From positions 1-34,968 of the forward strand of contig JAPPES010000098.1 in assembly GCA_028824125.1 (NCBI GenBank): 34,968 bases of DNA, written 5' to 3'. The DNA comes from Candidatus Poribacteria bacterium. GTDB lineage: Bacteria > Poribacteria > WGA-4E > WGA-3G. Both the position numbers and the translations under genes were made by a program. The notes under the pieces are model-generated. The model searched no databases. It was not told the DNA's origin and saw nothing but the letters and a program-made list of their open reading frames with translations. Of the stretch, positions 8,678-14,990 are shown piece by piece. How positions within the stretch are numbered: the first letter of the stretch is position 1; the number at the start of each line of letters is the position of its first letter.

Positions 8678-8773
8678 GGTATTCCTCAAATCCGGTTAGT
8701 GAACAGATAAAGCAATCTGAAACATAATTTATATTTTATGGTTAGTAGGCTGTAGTAGCGTAATTTATAATCA

Positions 8774-8827
8774 AATCAACGCCAAATGCGCGTAGAGAAG
8801 AATTTAGGGGCGGTAGCTCCCTAAATT
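8774..8827. repeat. AAATCAACG-associated hairpin, copy 1
   Basis: The motif AAATCAACGCCAAATGC is followed by a perfect 9-bp stem, AATTTAGGG (8801-8809) with CCCTAAATT (8819-8827). Related motif-plus-hairpin units occur at 10821 and 11388. Confidence 0.5.
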
Positions 8828-8854
8828 GAAAGCAAAAGCGAGTTGTTTTTTCTG

Positions 8855-9537
8855 ATGTTCAGTTATCTGATTATTTTATCAGAAACCATTAGAAAAAGCA
8901 ACTCCTATCATAAGATGCTCCAGAGGCATTCAATTGTCACAAAGCATCTTTGTTGGAGGGTTTGTAAGCCCGAATTTTCATGCTGGGTATCTGAAATCGG
9001 GGTTGGAAACCCCTCCAACAATAGCGAAACTCGACAATTGAATGGCTCTGTAAGATGCTCACTGATGTTGTCCCTGTTTCCGTCTCGGAGCATCGGTCTG
9101 ATGTTTCCAATACTTTTCACGCTCGGGTTCAAGCCACTTTTGATATCGCTGCTGATCTTTCTCAAGGGTCTCGGGTTGATAAGGTTGCTAATGCGTTGTT
9201 CTATACCTATGTTTGGGGGTGGTATACCGGGTTTATAGAGATGCCGCACTACTCTATTCAGGGGCTGTTGTCCAGTCCGCCGGCGGGTGTTGCTTATAAC
9301 CCGGCGGATGTGGCATTGGGTGTTCAGGAGAATCAGGAGGCCCTGCACCGTTATCGCTTTTTGAGTTCGTTGTTTGCTGATGAAAGTGATCCGAGGTTTG
9401 AATCAAAGAACTTTGGGTTTCTCACCCCTTTTGAGGCGCAAGATGAGTATACGCACTTTTATGATGCTCGGTTTAATGGGTATTTTGGTCGGGCTCTTGG
9501 GGGGGTTCTTGAGCTGCTTCCCGGGCTGCATCAATAA
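8855..9537 (+). pseudogene. Unknown small ORF split by a MITE insertion
   Basis: Removing 8921-9060 (the element plus one target copy) joins ATG 8855 to the stop at 9535-9537 as one frame of about 180 residues; an in-frame TTG at 8843 would add four. The joined protein has a hydrophobic start (FSYLIILSE) and reads through KMLTDVVPVSV at the junction. The intact 3' part (9055-9537, 160 residues) has segments such as ALFYTYVWGWYTGFIEMPHYS and NPADVALGVQENQEAL. I recognise no family. No clear ribosome binding site is visible at either 8855 or 9055. The insertion shifts the frame (140 nt is not a multiple of three), so only the distal part could still be made. Base composition is richer in G than its neighbours, hinting at a foreign origin. 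Confidence 0.5.
8921..9050. mobile_element. 130-bp MITE with 18-bp TIRs and 10-bp target duplication
   Basis: The left end CAGAGGCATTCAATTGTC (8921-8938) and the reverse complement of the right end, CAGAGCCATTCAATTGTC (9033-9050), match at 17 of 18 positions. An inner inverted repeat TTGTTGGAGGG (8950-8960 and 9011-9021) adds to the fold. The element is flanked exactly by TAAGATGCTC at 8911-8920 and 9051-9060, a perfect 10-bp direct repeat. It has no coding capacity. The target length is compatible with IS4-type transposases; the parent element is not in the window. Confidence 0.88.
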
Positions 9538-9549
9538 AAGGGCATGAAA

Positions 9550-9573
9550 AATGCGCGACCAGTGTCGCGCATT
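9550..9573. terminator. Bidirectional terminator hairpin
   Basis: AATGCGCGAC (9550-9559) and GTCGCGCATT (9564-9573) form a perfect 10-bp GC-rich stem with a 4-nt loop between convergent genes. On the minus strand TTTT follows directly; on the plus strand a T-rich tract lies about 12 nt further on. Confidence 0.75.
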
Positions 9574-9585
9574 GAAGCTTCGTGT

Positions 9586-10257
9586 TTATTTTTTAACGAC
9601 GGCAAACCCCGTCTTCCAGCCGAACACGCTTCGTTCGGTGTTTTCGAAAGACAGCATGTACCCTTCTCCGTACTGATCGCGCCCGCTGTTCCTGGTTATG
9701 CACAGGGTTCGCTCTCTTTTTTCATCACCTGGCATGTACAGGTATCTCCCGTCTTTTTGCGACAGCAGCGTTCTGAAGCGGGTCATCTTGTGATCCGTCT
9801 TCTTTATGTCCGGCTGGTCGGTGAAACAGATTCTCGTCATGACCGCCTCCTCCAAGGTCAGTGGTCTGTAGCCCGCTCTTCTGAACAGACTCCTTACCTC
9901 GGTGAGGGTGATGGCGGCGTCTTTTGCGACCCCCAGCTCGCCAAGCGTGAGAACCGTTATTTCGACCTCCTTCGGCACCCATGACATGGGGAAATCTTCT
10001 TGTGATATTCCCAGCCGCAAGTTTGGGCCATAGGCGTGAAAGTTGGGTGTTGTGTTCAGCCAGTCCACCATCTGTTTCCCAGTGTGGTACTGGCCAATTT
10101 CTATAGTAATGGTACCGTCCGCCCAATGCGGCTCTGGCGGCCAGGGTGACTCTTCTATGATTGCTACTCCCTTTCCTCCGTCTTCCTCAATGTCGGGAGA
10201 GCAGGACGTGATGAGAAGTGTCGCAAGCACCATCATAGTTATGTGGATATATTTCAT
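9586..10257 (-). CDS. Uncharacterised lipoprotein
   Basis: A 223-residue predicted lipoprotein with signal peptide MKYIHITMMVLATLLITSC; the lipobox ITSC places Cys19 as the lipidated residue. A strong GGAGGT lies upstream of the ATG. The mature part starts acidic and Pro-rich. The second half contains LTEVRSLFRRAGYRPLTLEE, DQPDIKK, TRFRTLLSQKDGRYL and a final RSVFGWKTGFAVV. I recall similar 'GYRPLTLEE...DQP...LLS..D' patterns in small proteins of candidate-phylum bacteria but cannot name a family. Codon choice is more GC-rich than in the flanking housekeeping-like genes. It sits in the same island as the MITE-split ORF and HicBA. Function unknown. Confidence 0.65.
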   Translation of the reverse strand: MKYIHITMMVLATLLITSCSPDIEEDGGKGVAIIEESPWPPEPHWADGTITIEIGQYHTGKQMVDWLNTTPNFHAYGPNLRLGISQEDFPMSWVPKEVEITVLTLGELGVAKDAAITLTEVRSLFRRAGYRPLTLEEAVMTRICFTDQPDIKKTDHKMTRFRTLLSQKDGRYLYMPGDEKRERTLCITRNSGRDQYGEGYMLSFENTERSVFGWKTGFAVVKK

Positions 10258-10292
10258 GTGTGATACCTCCTTTTATTGATCTATATCCTTGT

Positions 10293-10352
10293 ATAGTATA
10301 CCACATTTGTTTCTCCGGTTCTTGGTGTTATTCGTTGGGAATAGTATACTAC
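10293..10352 (-). promoter_or_regulatory. Repeated ATAGTATAC motifs upstream of the lipoprotein
   Basis: ATAGTATACCAC at 10294 and ATAGTATACTAC at 10341 are spaced 47 nt apart, each centred on the near-palindrome AGTATACT. On the minus strand the proximal copy reads TGGTATACT, an extended -10 shape about 40 nt before the ATG. It could be a promoter with a repeated operator; no clear -35 is visible. Confidence 0.3.
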
Positions 10353-10409
10353 AAAATTGAAAATTTTCAAGAAAAACTGACTTTTACAAGCCCAAACTAC
10401 TTATTGCGT

Positions 10410-10709
10410 CTATTTTTTATTTTTTCTCCACCGCCAGGCCGGTGCTATAAATACATCAATTAAGATCTTCAACAACCATAAACATAATATCAGTTGGATT
10501 CCTACACCTATAACAAAATGCAAAAAGTGATGCACTTTGTTAGTGATATGATAGGTTGGGTAAAAACTTGATGACGGTTCCATAAATTCTTTATGTAATT
10601 TTACAAATGCACTGCTTGCGAGGAATACTACAAGTGCTTTTATTTCAAGCCAGAATTTTTCATCCTTTTTATTATCTTTTGGTTTATCTGCATCGTTTGT
10701 GCTATCCAT
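10410..10709 (-). CDS. Small two-TM membrane protein
   Basis: A 99-residue protein with a charged, soluble N-terminus (Asp/Lys-rich, about 1-22). A hydrophobic segment lies at about 25-43 (IKALVVFLASSAFVKL), and a longer one at about 65-91 includes FVIGVGIQLILCLWLLKI. The tail is basic and ends RWRKNKK. AAAGG precedes the ATG. No family recognised. It lies alone between the lipoprotein and HicBA, with intergenic repeats on the upstream side. The coding sequence looks genuine because the hydrophobic pattern and ribosome-binding site agree, but expression is untested. Confidence 0.55.
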   Translation of the reverse strand: MDSTNDADKPKDNKKDEKFWLEIKALVVFLASSAFVKLHKEFMEPSSSFYPTYHITNKVHHFLHFVIGVGIQLILCLWLLKILIDVFIAPAWRWRKNKK

Positions 10710-10820
10710 TTTTCAAGCCTTTCAAGCAGGGGTACTAACCCTACTCTATACAAGTCAAATACCTAAATCCTGGCAGAAGGGCGATTTATTCTGTCTGAAT
10801 CTCGGATTAGATGGTTGACA

Positions 10821-10855
10821 CTAAATCAACGCTGAATGCACATAAAGCATTCAGC
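10821..10855. repeat. AAATCAACG-associated hairpin, copy 2
   Basis: CTAAATCAACG is joined to a perfect 9-bp stem GCTGAATGC (10831-10839) and GCATTCAGC (10847-10855). It lies downstream of hicA without a T-run, so it is more likely a repeat than a terminator. Confidence 0.5.
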
Positions 10856-10915
10856 ATGATTCTACACCGACCAAGGAAGGATTGATGTCGGACGGTACGC
10901 GGAGTATGTAAGATA

Positions 10916-11101
10916 TTATGGGTTTGGGATACCTAAATCCTTACATATTTTTTTGGCAAGTTGATTATTGATTTCAGTATGTCTCGGAACCGCAGTTCGG
11001 TCATTCGTGTCTGTCCTTCCCCACCACGAGTGTTTTCCGCCTTCACGAACCAAATAGCACCTATGTTGTTTGAGATGTTGTATCAACTGCCTGCGTTTCA
11101 T
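10916..11101 (-). CDS. hicA: HicA-family toxin (mRNA interferase)
   Basis: A 61-residue double-stranded-RNA-binding-domain-like toxin. The N-terminal helix KRRQLIQHLKQHRCYLVREG leads to GGKHSWW, where H24 matches the catalytic histidine position of known HicA proteins. The C-terminal NQLAKKICKDLGI helix is typical. HicA cleaves mRNA and is neutralised by HicB. Its ATG overlaps the hicB stop as ATGA, so the two are translationally coupled. Gene order here is antitoxin first, opposite to the classical hicAB order but common in nature. Confidence 0.88.
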   Translation of the reverse strand: MKRRQLIQHLKQHRCYLVREGGKHSWWGRTDTNDRTAVPRHTEINNQLAKKICKDLGIPNP

Positions 11102-11310
11102 ACAGCGATTTGCACTACCTCATACTCATTTTCCATCTGGCGGGATGCTTCTTGCGCATTTAATTCTAATGCCTCAAGTAGTGTTATTTTTAGCGTCTCC
11201 AACAGTTCTTCTCGTGTTCTTTCTTGGCAATTTACACCAGGTATTTCACGCACCCATCCGATCCACCATTCGCCACTGTGCTGAATCTGTGCGGTATAAG
11301 TTTGTTTCAT
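11098..11310 (-). CDS. hicB: HicB-family antitoxin
   Basis: A 70-residue partial RNase H-like antitoxin. MKQTYTAQIQHSGEWWIGWV, then EIPGVNCQERTREELLETL and a C-terminal helix match the short HicB type. There is no C-terminal HTH or ribbon-helix-helix DNA-binding domain, so autoregulation would need another mechanism. ATG 11310 is chosen because AAGGAGGAT lies just upstream; an in-frame start at 11340 would place the promoter inside the gene. It is the first gene of the pair and overlaps hicA by 4 nt. Confidence 0.85.
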   Translation of the reverse strand: MKQTYTAQIQHSGEWWIGWVREIPGVNCQERTREELLETLKITLLEALELNAQEASRQMENEYEVVQIAV

Positions 11311-11319
11311 ATCATCCTC

Positions 11320-11330
11320 CTTATGATAAG
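11320..11330. promoter_or_regulatory. Palindrome at the hicBA start site
   Basis: CTTATGATAAG has 5-bp arms around a central base. It lies between the -10 element and the Shine-Dalgarno sequence of hicB, where a repressor would block transcription. Small and possibly coincidental. Confidence 0.3.
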
Positions 11331-11359
11331 ATTTTAGCATTAATTTGTGGGCGAGTCAA
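11331..11359 (-). promoter_or_regulatory. Sigma-70 promoter of hicBA
   Basis: The minus strand has TTGACT (11354-11359), a 17-nt spacer and TAAAAT (11331-11336) with an extended TGC before the -10. It lies about 20 nt before the hicB start codon. Confidence 0.65.
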
Positions 11360-11387
11360 GTAGTGGTTAGGGCGATAGTGAAACCCG

Positions 11388-11438
11388 CTAAATCAACGAT
11401 CCAATGCCATTGGCAGCATACGCCGTGTGGTATGCTGC
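11388..11438. repeat. AAATCAACG-associated hairpin, copy 3
   Basis: CTAAATCAACG (11388-11398) is followed by a perfect 9-bp stem GCAGCATAC (11413-11421) and GTATGCTGC (11430-11438). It lies upstream of hicBA and downstream of the first dehydrogenase. Confidence 0.5.
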
Positions 11439-11544
11439 ATGATTCCCCATCTGGTATTTGGCGGAAAATCGCACCTACCGCCTGTGCCACAGCAGTGTCT
11501 AAGTAATTGTAGACTTTACTATAACATAAGTTAAATATAGCGAC

Positions 11545-12540
11545 TTAGAGCGGAAATTCTATTGCCTGTCCCTGTTCAGAGGACATATAGAATGCCTGCA
11601 TCAGTTCTGTTAAATTACGTCCATCTTGGATAGTGATTGTCATCGGTTCATCGCGGAGGATAGCATTGATCCACTGCTGCATCGGTGACGGTGGTGCTAC
11701 AGGTGCATCTGCGATGTATTTTGTTTTCTCTTCATCAGAGAGTTTGCGGGTTTGGAAATGCATCTCACCGTGTCCCGCAGCAAACGATCCTTCCGTGCCG
11801 TATATCTCAAGCATATTCGGACCAGAGCGATGTGTCCATGCAACATCAATTACACCGAGTGCCTTGTTTGCAAATTCCACAACAGAAACGCTATTGTCAT
11901 CAATCGGGAAGTTGCCCGTGAAGTTGTTTATCTTAGCGATTGCACTTTTCGGTTCACCCATCAACCAGCGGATCACATCAACGCGATGACATCCCAAGTC
12001 AAAGAGCGCGCCACCACCTGCACGGACTGGGTCTGCGAACCATGCACTTGTGCCGCTGAACCAGCTATCCAGTGCGGCGGAATGTGCTATCCTACCCCTA
12101 CCGAATGTAATGTTACCGAGCAATCCATCATCAATTGCCTTTTTCGCGAATAGAATCTCTGCATTGGCTCGCGAAGGCAGCGAAATCATGAACTTTATAT
12201 CTGCTTTTTCAACTGCCTCAATAATCGGATCACATTCTGCAACAGTGATAGCAAGTGCTTTTTCAGTGAAGATATGTTTACCGGCTTCAGCAGCGGCGAT
12301 CATCACGCGCGGATGGTCAGATGTGACAGCATCAACAGCAACAGCGTCAACATCATCACGACTCAACATTTCATCAAGGTCGGTATAGAACGGGACTTCA
12401 TATTGTTCCGCTGCTGCTCTGCCGCCGTATTCCTCTTCGTCCCACACAGCGACGAGTTCGGTTTCAGGGTTTTCGTGAATTTGTCGTGCATATCCGCCTG
12501 CGTGAACATGTGCCATACTAATTTTTGCAACTTTTATCAT
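11545..12540 (-). CDS. Gfo/Idh/MocA-family oxidoreductase
   Basis: A 331-residue NAD(P)-dependent dehydrogenase of the glucose-fructose oxidoreductase type. The N-terminal Rossmann domain covers about residues 1-120, but its glycine motif is degenerate (KISMAHVHAGGYA). The usual EKP motif is EKALA (93-97) with the catalytic Lys kept. The C-terminal alpha/beta domain has GGGALFDLGCHRVDVIRWL, supplying the DxxxH-type pair. Typical substrates are sugars, inositols or uronate derivatives. AAGGAG precedes the ATG. It lies 38 nt downstream of the MNT nucleotidyltransferase. Confidence 0.88.
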   Translation of the reverse strand: MIKVAKISMAHVHAGGYARQIHENPETELVAVWDEEEYGGRAAAEQYEVPFYTDLDEMLSRDDVDAVAVDAVTSDHPRVMIAAAEAGKHIFTEKALAITVAECDPIIEAVEKADIKFMISLPSRANAEILFAKKAIDDGLLGNITFGRGRIAHSAALDSWFSGTSAWFADPVRAGGGALFDLGCHRVDVIRWLMGEPKSAIAKINNFTGNFPIDDNSVSVVEFANKALGVIDVAWTHRSGPNMLEIYGTEGSFAAGHGEMHFQTRKLSDEEKTKYIADAPVAPPSPMQQWINAILRDEPMTITIQDGRNLTELMQAFYMSSEQGQAIEFPL

Positions 12541-12578
12541 TTAATTCTCCTTTTTAACTTGACTGAATGAGATATAAA

Positions 12579-12890
12579 CTATAGGTTCGTGACATATTCT
12601 ATCTCTTTTTCGATATAAGGCTTTAAACGCTGTTTGATAGAGGTAGCAGTAACCAGGTCAACGTCCTTCTTAAACAGATCTTCAAGAAAAAGAGCTAACC
12701 CCATATAGTCGCGAAGGGTCAATCTTTCGAGTTCAACGATGAAATCAATGTCGCTTCCAGCAGTCGCTGTCCCTCGCACGTAAGATCCGAACAAACCGAT
12801 CCGCTTGACACCGTATTTTTGCAAAGTCTCTCGATTGTCTACCAGACTCTGTATAATAAGTTCCTTGCTGAGAATTGTTTGATCTTCCAT
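12579..12890 (-). CDS. MNT-type minimal nucleotidyltransferase
   Basis: A 103-residue polymerase-beta-like nucleotidyltransferase. GLFGSYVRGTATAGSDIDF contains the GS (35-36) and DxD (D47, D49) signatures, and D78 in KKDVDLV is the likely third carboxylate. Such proteins usually pair with a HEPN toxin (MntA/HepT), which they AMPylate. No HEPN gene is adjacent, so this is an orphan copy or acts on a distant partner. The Shine-Dalgarno sequence is weak. Confidence 0.8.
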   Translation of the reverse strand: MEDQTILSKELIIQSLVDNRETLQKYGVKRIGLFGSYVRGTATAGSDIDFIVELERLTLRDYMGLALFLEDLFKKDVDLVTATSIKQRLKPYIEKEIEYVTNL

Positions 12891-12947
12891 TTTAAATCTC
12901 TCTGGTAAGATATTTGCTAATACCAGATTAACTTAATTCCAATCTAT

Positions 12948-12974
12948 CGGTAGGTTAGGAAACCGCACCTACCG
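12948..12974. repeat. GGTTAGGAAACC hairpin repeat
   Basis: CGGTAGGT (12948-12955) pairs perfectly with ACCTACCG (12967-12974), with GGTTAGGAAACC at its heart. Related copies occur at 27325-27336 and 34934-34957. Confidence 0.6.
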
Positions 12975-13007
12975 TAGAGGCTAATAATTATTGGTTTGCT
13001 ATAAAAT

Positions 13008-13781
13008 TTATTTTATGCTTCCGACAGAAGACCGGGTGGCGAAATGATTCCAACCACGAAGCACTAATTTCACATTAGTATGCCGATTTTCACCCTCGAT
13101 CTGATCGTCACCTGCAAGCATTTGGACAAGCACACTCTTTCGCGTCTTATTTGAACGGTTCGGCATTGACCCGTGCAGTGTGAAGTAGCTGAAGAAAAGC
13201 ACATCCCCTGGTTCCGCCTCTAATACGGTAGCATCCTCAATCGGGTATCGATCCGTTATTTCTTCATTATCTCCTCTTCCCATCATACCATCCATCCGTC
13301 CCAGTTCTTTGTGCGAACCGGGATATACGCGGACACATCCCATCTCATCTGTGGCATCCGATACATATATGATAGCGGCTATCATCGTATCTTTGACAGA
13401 TGGAAAATACTGCCAATCTTGATGCATTGGAAAGGGAGAGCCTTTTTCTGGCGGTTTGCAGAAAAGTTTGGAATGATGGAGCATAATATCTGGTCCAAGG
13501 ATGGCTTCGGTAGTATCGAGAAACTTGCCTTGCTGAAATGCTTGCATCCATACCCCAGAAAAACTCTGGATATTATGTGTATGAATAATAACAGATTCCC
13601 CGCCATCAAGCGCATCCATCAGTCTACCGCCCCAACGTGCATTGACGTTTTCATCACTTTTGAGCAATTGGTCTACCACGCGATCAAAGTCATGTTCCAT
13701 TAATTTGATTTCTTCGGGTGAATAGACCTCTTTAGCGAAATAGTATCCGTTTTCGTGAAAAAATTGTCCGATGTCTGACAT
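13008..13781 (-). CDS. Phytanoyl-CoA dioxygenase (PhyH) family protein
   Basis: A 257-residue Fe(II)/2-oxoglutarate-dependent dioxygenase-like protein. The metal triad is visible: H120 and D122 in PMHQDWQYF and the distal H203 in YFTLHGSMPNRS. An Arg shortly after H203 (in NKTRKSVLV) would bind 2-oxoglutarate. The length is usual for bacterial PhyH proteins, which hydroxylate varied small molecules. Its ATG overlaps the ABC ATPase stop by one base (TAATG), indicating coupled translation. Substrate unknown; the link to an ABC ATPase is uncommon. Confidence 0.9.
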   Translation of the reverse strand: MSDIGQFFHENGYYFAKEVYSPEEIKLMEHDFDRVVDQLLKSDENVNARWGGRLMDALDGGESVIIHTHNIQSFSGVWMQAFQQGKFLDTTEAILGPDIMLHHSKLFCKPPEKGSPFPMHQDWQYFPSVKDTMIAAIIYVSDATDEMGCVRVYPGSHKELGRMDGMMGRGDNEEITDRYPIEDATVLEAEPGDVLFFSYFTLHGSMPNRSNKTRKSVLVQMLAGDDQIEGENRHTNVKLVLRGWNHFATRSSVGSIK

Positions 13782-14554
13782 TACGATTTTGTAACCTCCA
13801 AATAGAGTTCAGCAAGCCAATTCGGCTTTAGATTTTCTGTTTTATTTTTCTCTTTGATTTCTTGTTGCAACTGACTGATTGTCCTGAATACAGCAAACTT
13901 CCCATCGTTGAGAATACCGAGAAGATTTGTTTTTGACGAGACATCAGAAGTAATATCACACAGTTTATGGACATCCTCAATACGATTAGTAGCAATAACA
14001 AGTGTTTTTCCCATTGCTTGAAGTTCACCAAATAACTCTATCATCTCAATTTGTCCGCGTGGGTCAAGTGGTGTTAACGGTTCATCCAGCAGCCATAAGT
14101 CTGGTTCATGTAGAAAGGTTTTGGCAAATAGGAGACGTTGGCGTTCCCCTGTTGAAAAAGTCTCAATTTTGATGTCACGAAGATGTTGGACGTCCATTAA
14201 TTCAAGCACAGCATCAATTGCGGCGATGCGTTCCTGTTTCTCTAATTTGTATGCAGCGGCGAAAAAATTGAGGTAGTCAACAGCAGATAATTCTGGGTAT
14301 CCTTCAAAAGCAACAGGGATATAACCGATTTGCGGACGCACCTGTTTTAAGTTGGAAAATGCGTCTATTCCAGAGATAAAAATAGAACCTGATGTCGGTT
14401 CAACTAAGGTTGCCAAGATGTTGAGCAAAAGTGTTTTCCCAGCACCATTTCTACCGAGTAGGATGAGAGACTCCCCAGCTGCCACTTGAAAAGTGAGTTC
14501 TGAGAGAAACGGTTTCTTGTCAATAGATTTGCTGAGGTTTTGGACATCAAGCAA
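13781..14554 (-). CDS. ABC transporter ATP-binding protein with altered Q- and H-loops
   Basis: A 257-residue ABC ATPase. Walker A is GRNGAGKT (34-41), the signature is FSTGERQR (133-140) and Walker B is LWLLDEP (153-159), with the catalytic Glu present. Where the Q-loop Gln is expected (IGYIPVAF) there is Val81, and the H-loop His is replaced by Asn190 in VIATN. These changes suggest slow or altered ATP hydrolysis. It starts at TTG 14554 with GGGAG about 7 nt upstream, giving a 20-nt gap after the HicB-like gene. No permease gene is found nearby. It could serve a distant ABC-2 permease or act as a regulatory ATPase. Confidence 0.85.
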   Translation of the reverse strand: MLDVQNLSKSIDKKPFLSELTFQVAAGESLILLGRNGAGKTLLLNILATLVEPTSGSIFISGIDAFSNLKQVRPQIGYIPVAFEGYPELSAVDYLNFFAAAYKLEKQERIAAIDAVLELMDVQHLRDIKIETFSTGERQRLLFAKTFLHEPDLWLLDEPLTPLDPRGQIEMIELFGELQAMGKTLVIATNRIEDVHKLCDITSDVSSKTNLLGILNDGKFAVFRTISQLQQEIKEKNKTENLKPNWLAELYLEVTKS

Positions 14555-14574
14555 TTACGTTCTCCCGTGATGAC

Positions 14575-14934
14575 TCATGGACGTTTGTCAATACTGATTG
14601 TTCCAGCTAACTTCTGTTCCACGAGCGCGTTGAGACTCATTCCAGCTTTTGCGGCTTCATCTGCTAAGCGGTGATATAGCTGCGGATCAACGGGAACATT
14701 GAATAGCACGTCATTTAATTCTCGAGCGGAAACTTGTGGAACAGGAACGTTATCCTCTTGATAACACTCCTTCATCAACTCCCATGCTGTTTTTAATTCA
14801 ATCAAAGCCTCTGCAGGCGTAGGTCCGAAAGCGGAGACATTTGGAAGTTCAATGAAATGGGCGAGATAATCACCGTCTTCATCAAGAAATATCTTGATAG
14901 TAAATCCGTCAAAATCGTCATGGTTATTCTTCAT
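14575..14934 (-). CDS. HicB-like antitoxin with ribbon-helix-helix tail (orphan)
   Basis: A 119-residue protein. The N-terminal half (FTIKIFLDEDGDYLAHFIE, then LPNVSAFGPTPAEALIELKTAW) matches the HicB RNase H-like fold. The C-terminal part (VDPQLYHRLADEAAKAGMSL, then NALVEQKL) is a ribbon-helix-helix DNA-binding motif. ATG 14934 is chosen because AGAGG lies 7 nt upstream; ATG 14940 and a distant TTG at 14994 are less likely. No HicA toxin is adjacent. It sits between a sugar-type dehydrogenase and an ABC ATPase, so it may have become a local regulator. Confidence 0.75.
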   Translation of the reverse strand: MKNNHDDFDGFTIKIFLDEDGDYLAHFIELPNVSAFGPTPAEALIELKTAWELMKECYQEDNVPVPQVSARELNDVLFNVPVDPQLYHRLADEAAKAGMSLNALVEQKLAGTISIDKRP

Positions 14935-14990
14935 CGGCATTCCTCTGAGACAGAAACTACTCATTTTTCTGATCATATCTTGAACAACCA

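Noticed and set aside
8908-9348. Minus-strand ORF of 146 codons across the MITE
   Set aside because: Its frame runs through the mobile element and lies antisense to the better plus-strand frame; explained by the palindrome.
9544-9984. Plus-strand ORF of 146 codons
   Set aside because: Antisense to the lipoprotein gene, which has a signal peptide, lipobox and strong ribosome-binding site.
10760-10940. Repeated ATACCTAAATCC (10760 and 10929), perhaps a second hicA remnant
   Set aside because: Only 12 bp are shared and the surrounding sequence shows no further HicA similarity.
12050-12388. Plus-strand ORFs within the first dehydrogenase gene
   Set aside because: Shadows of a well-supported Gfo/Idh/MocA gene on the opposite strand.
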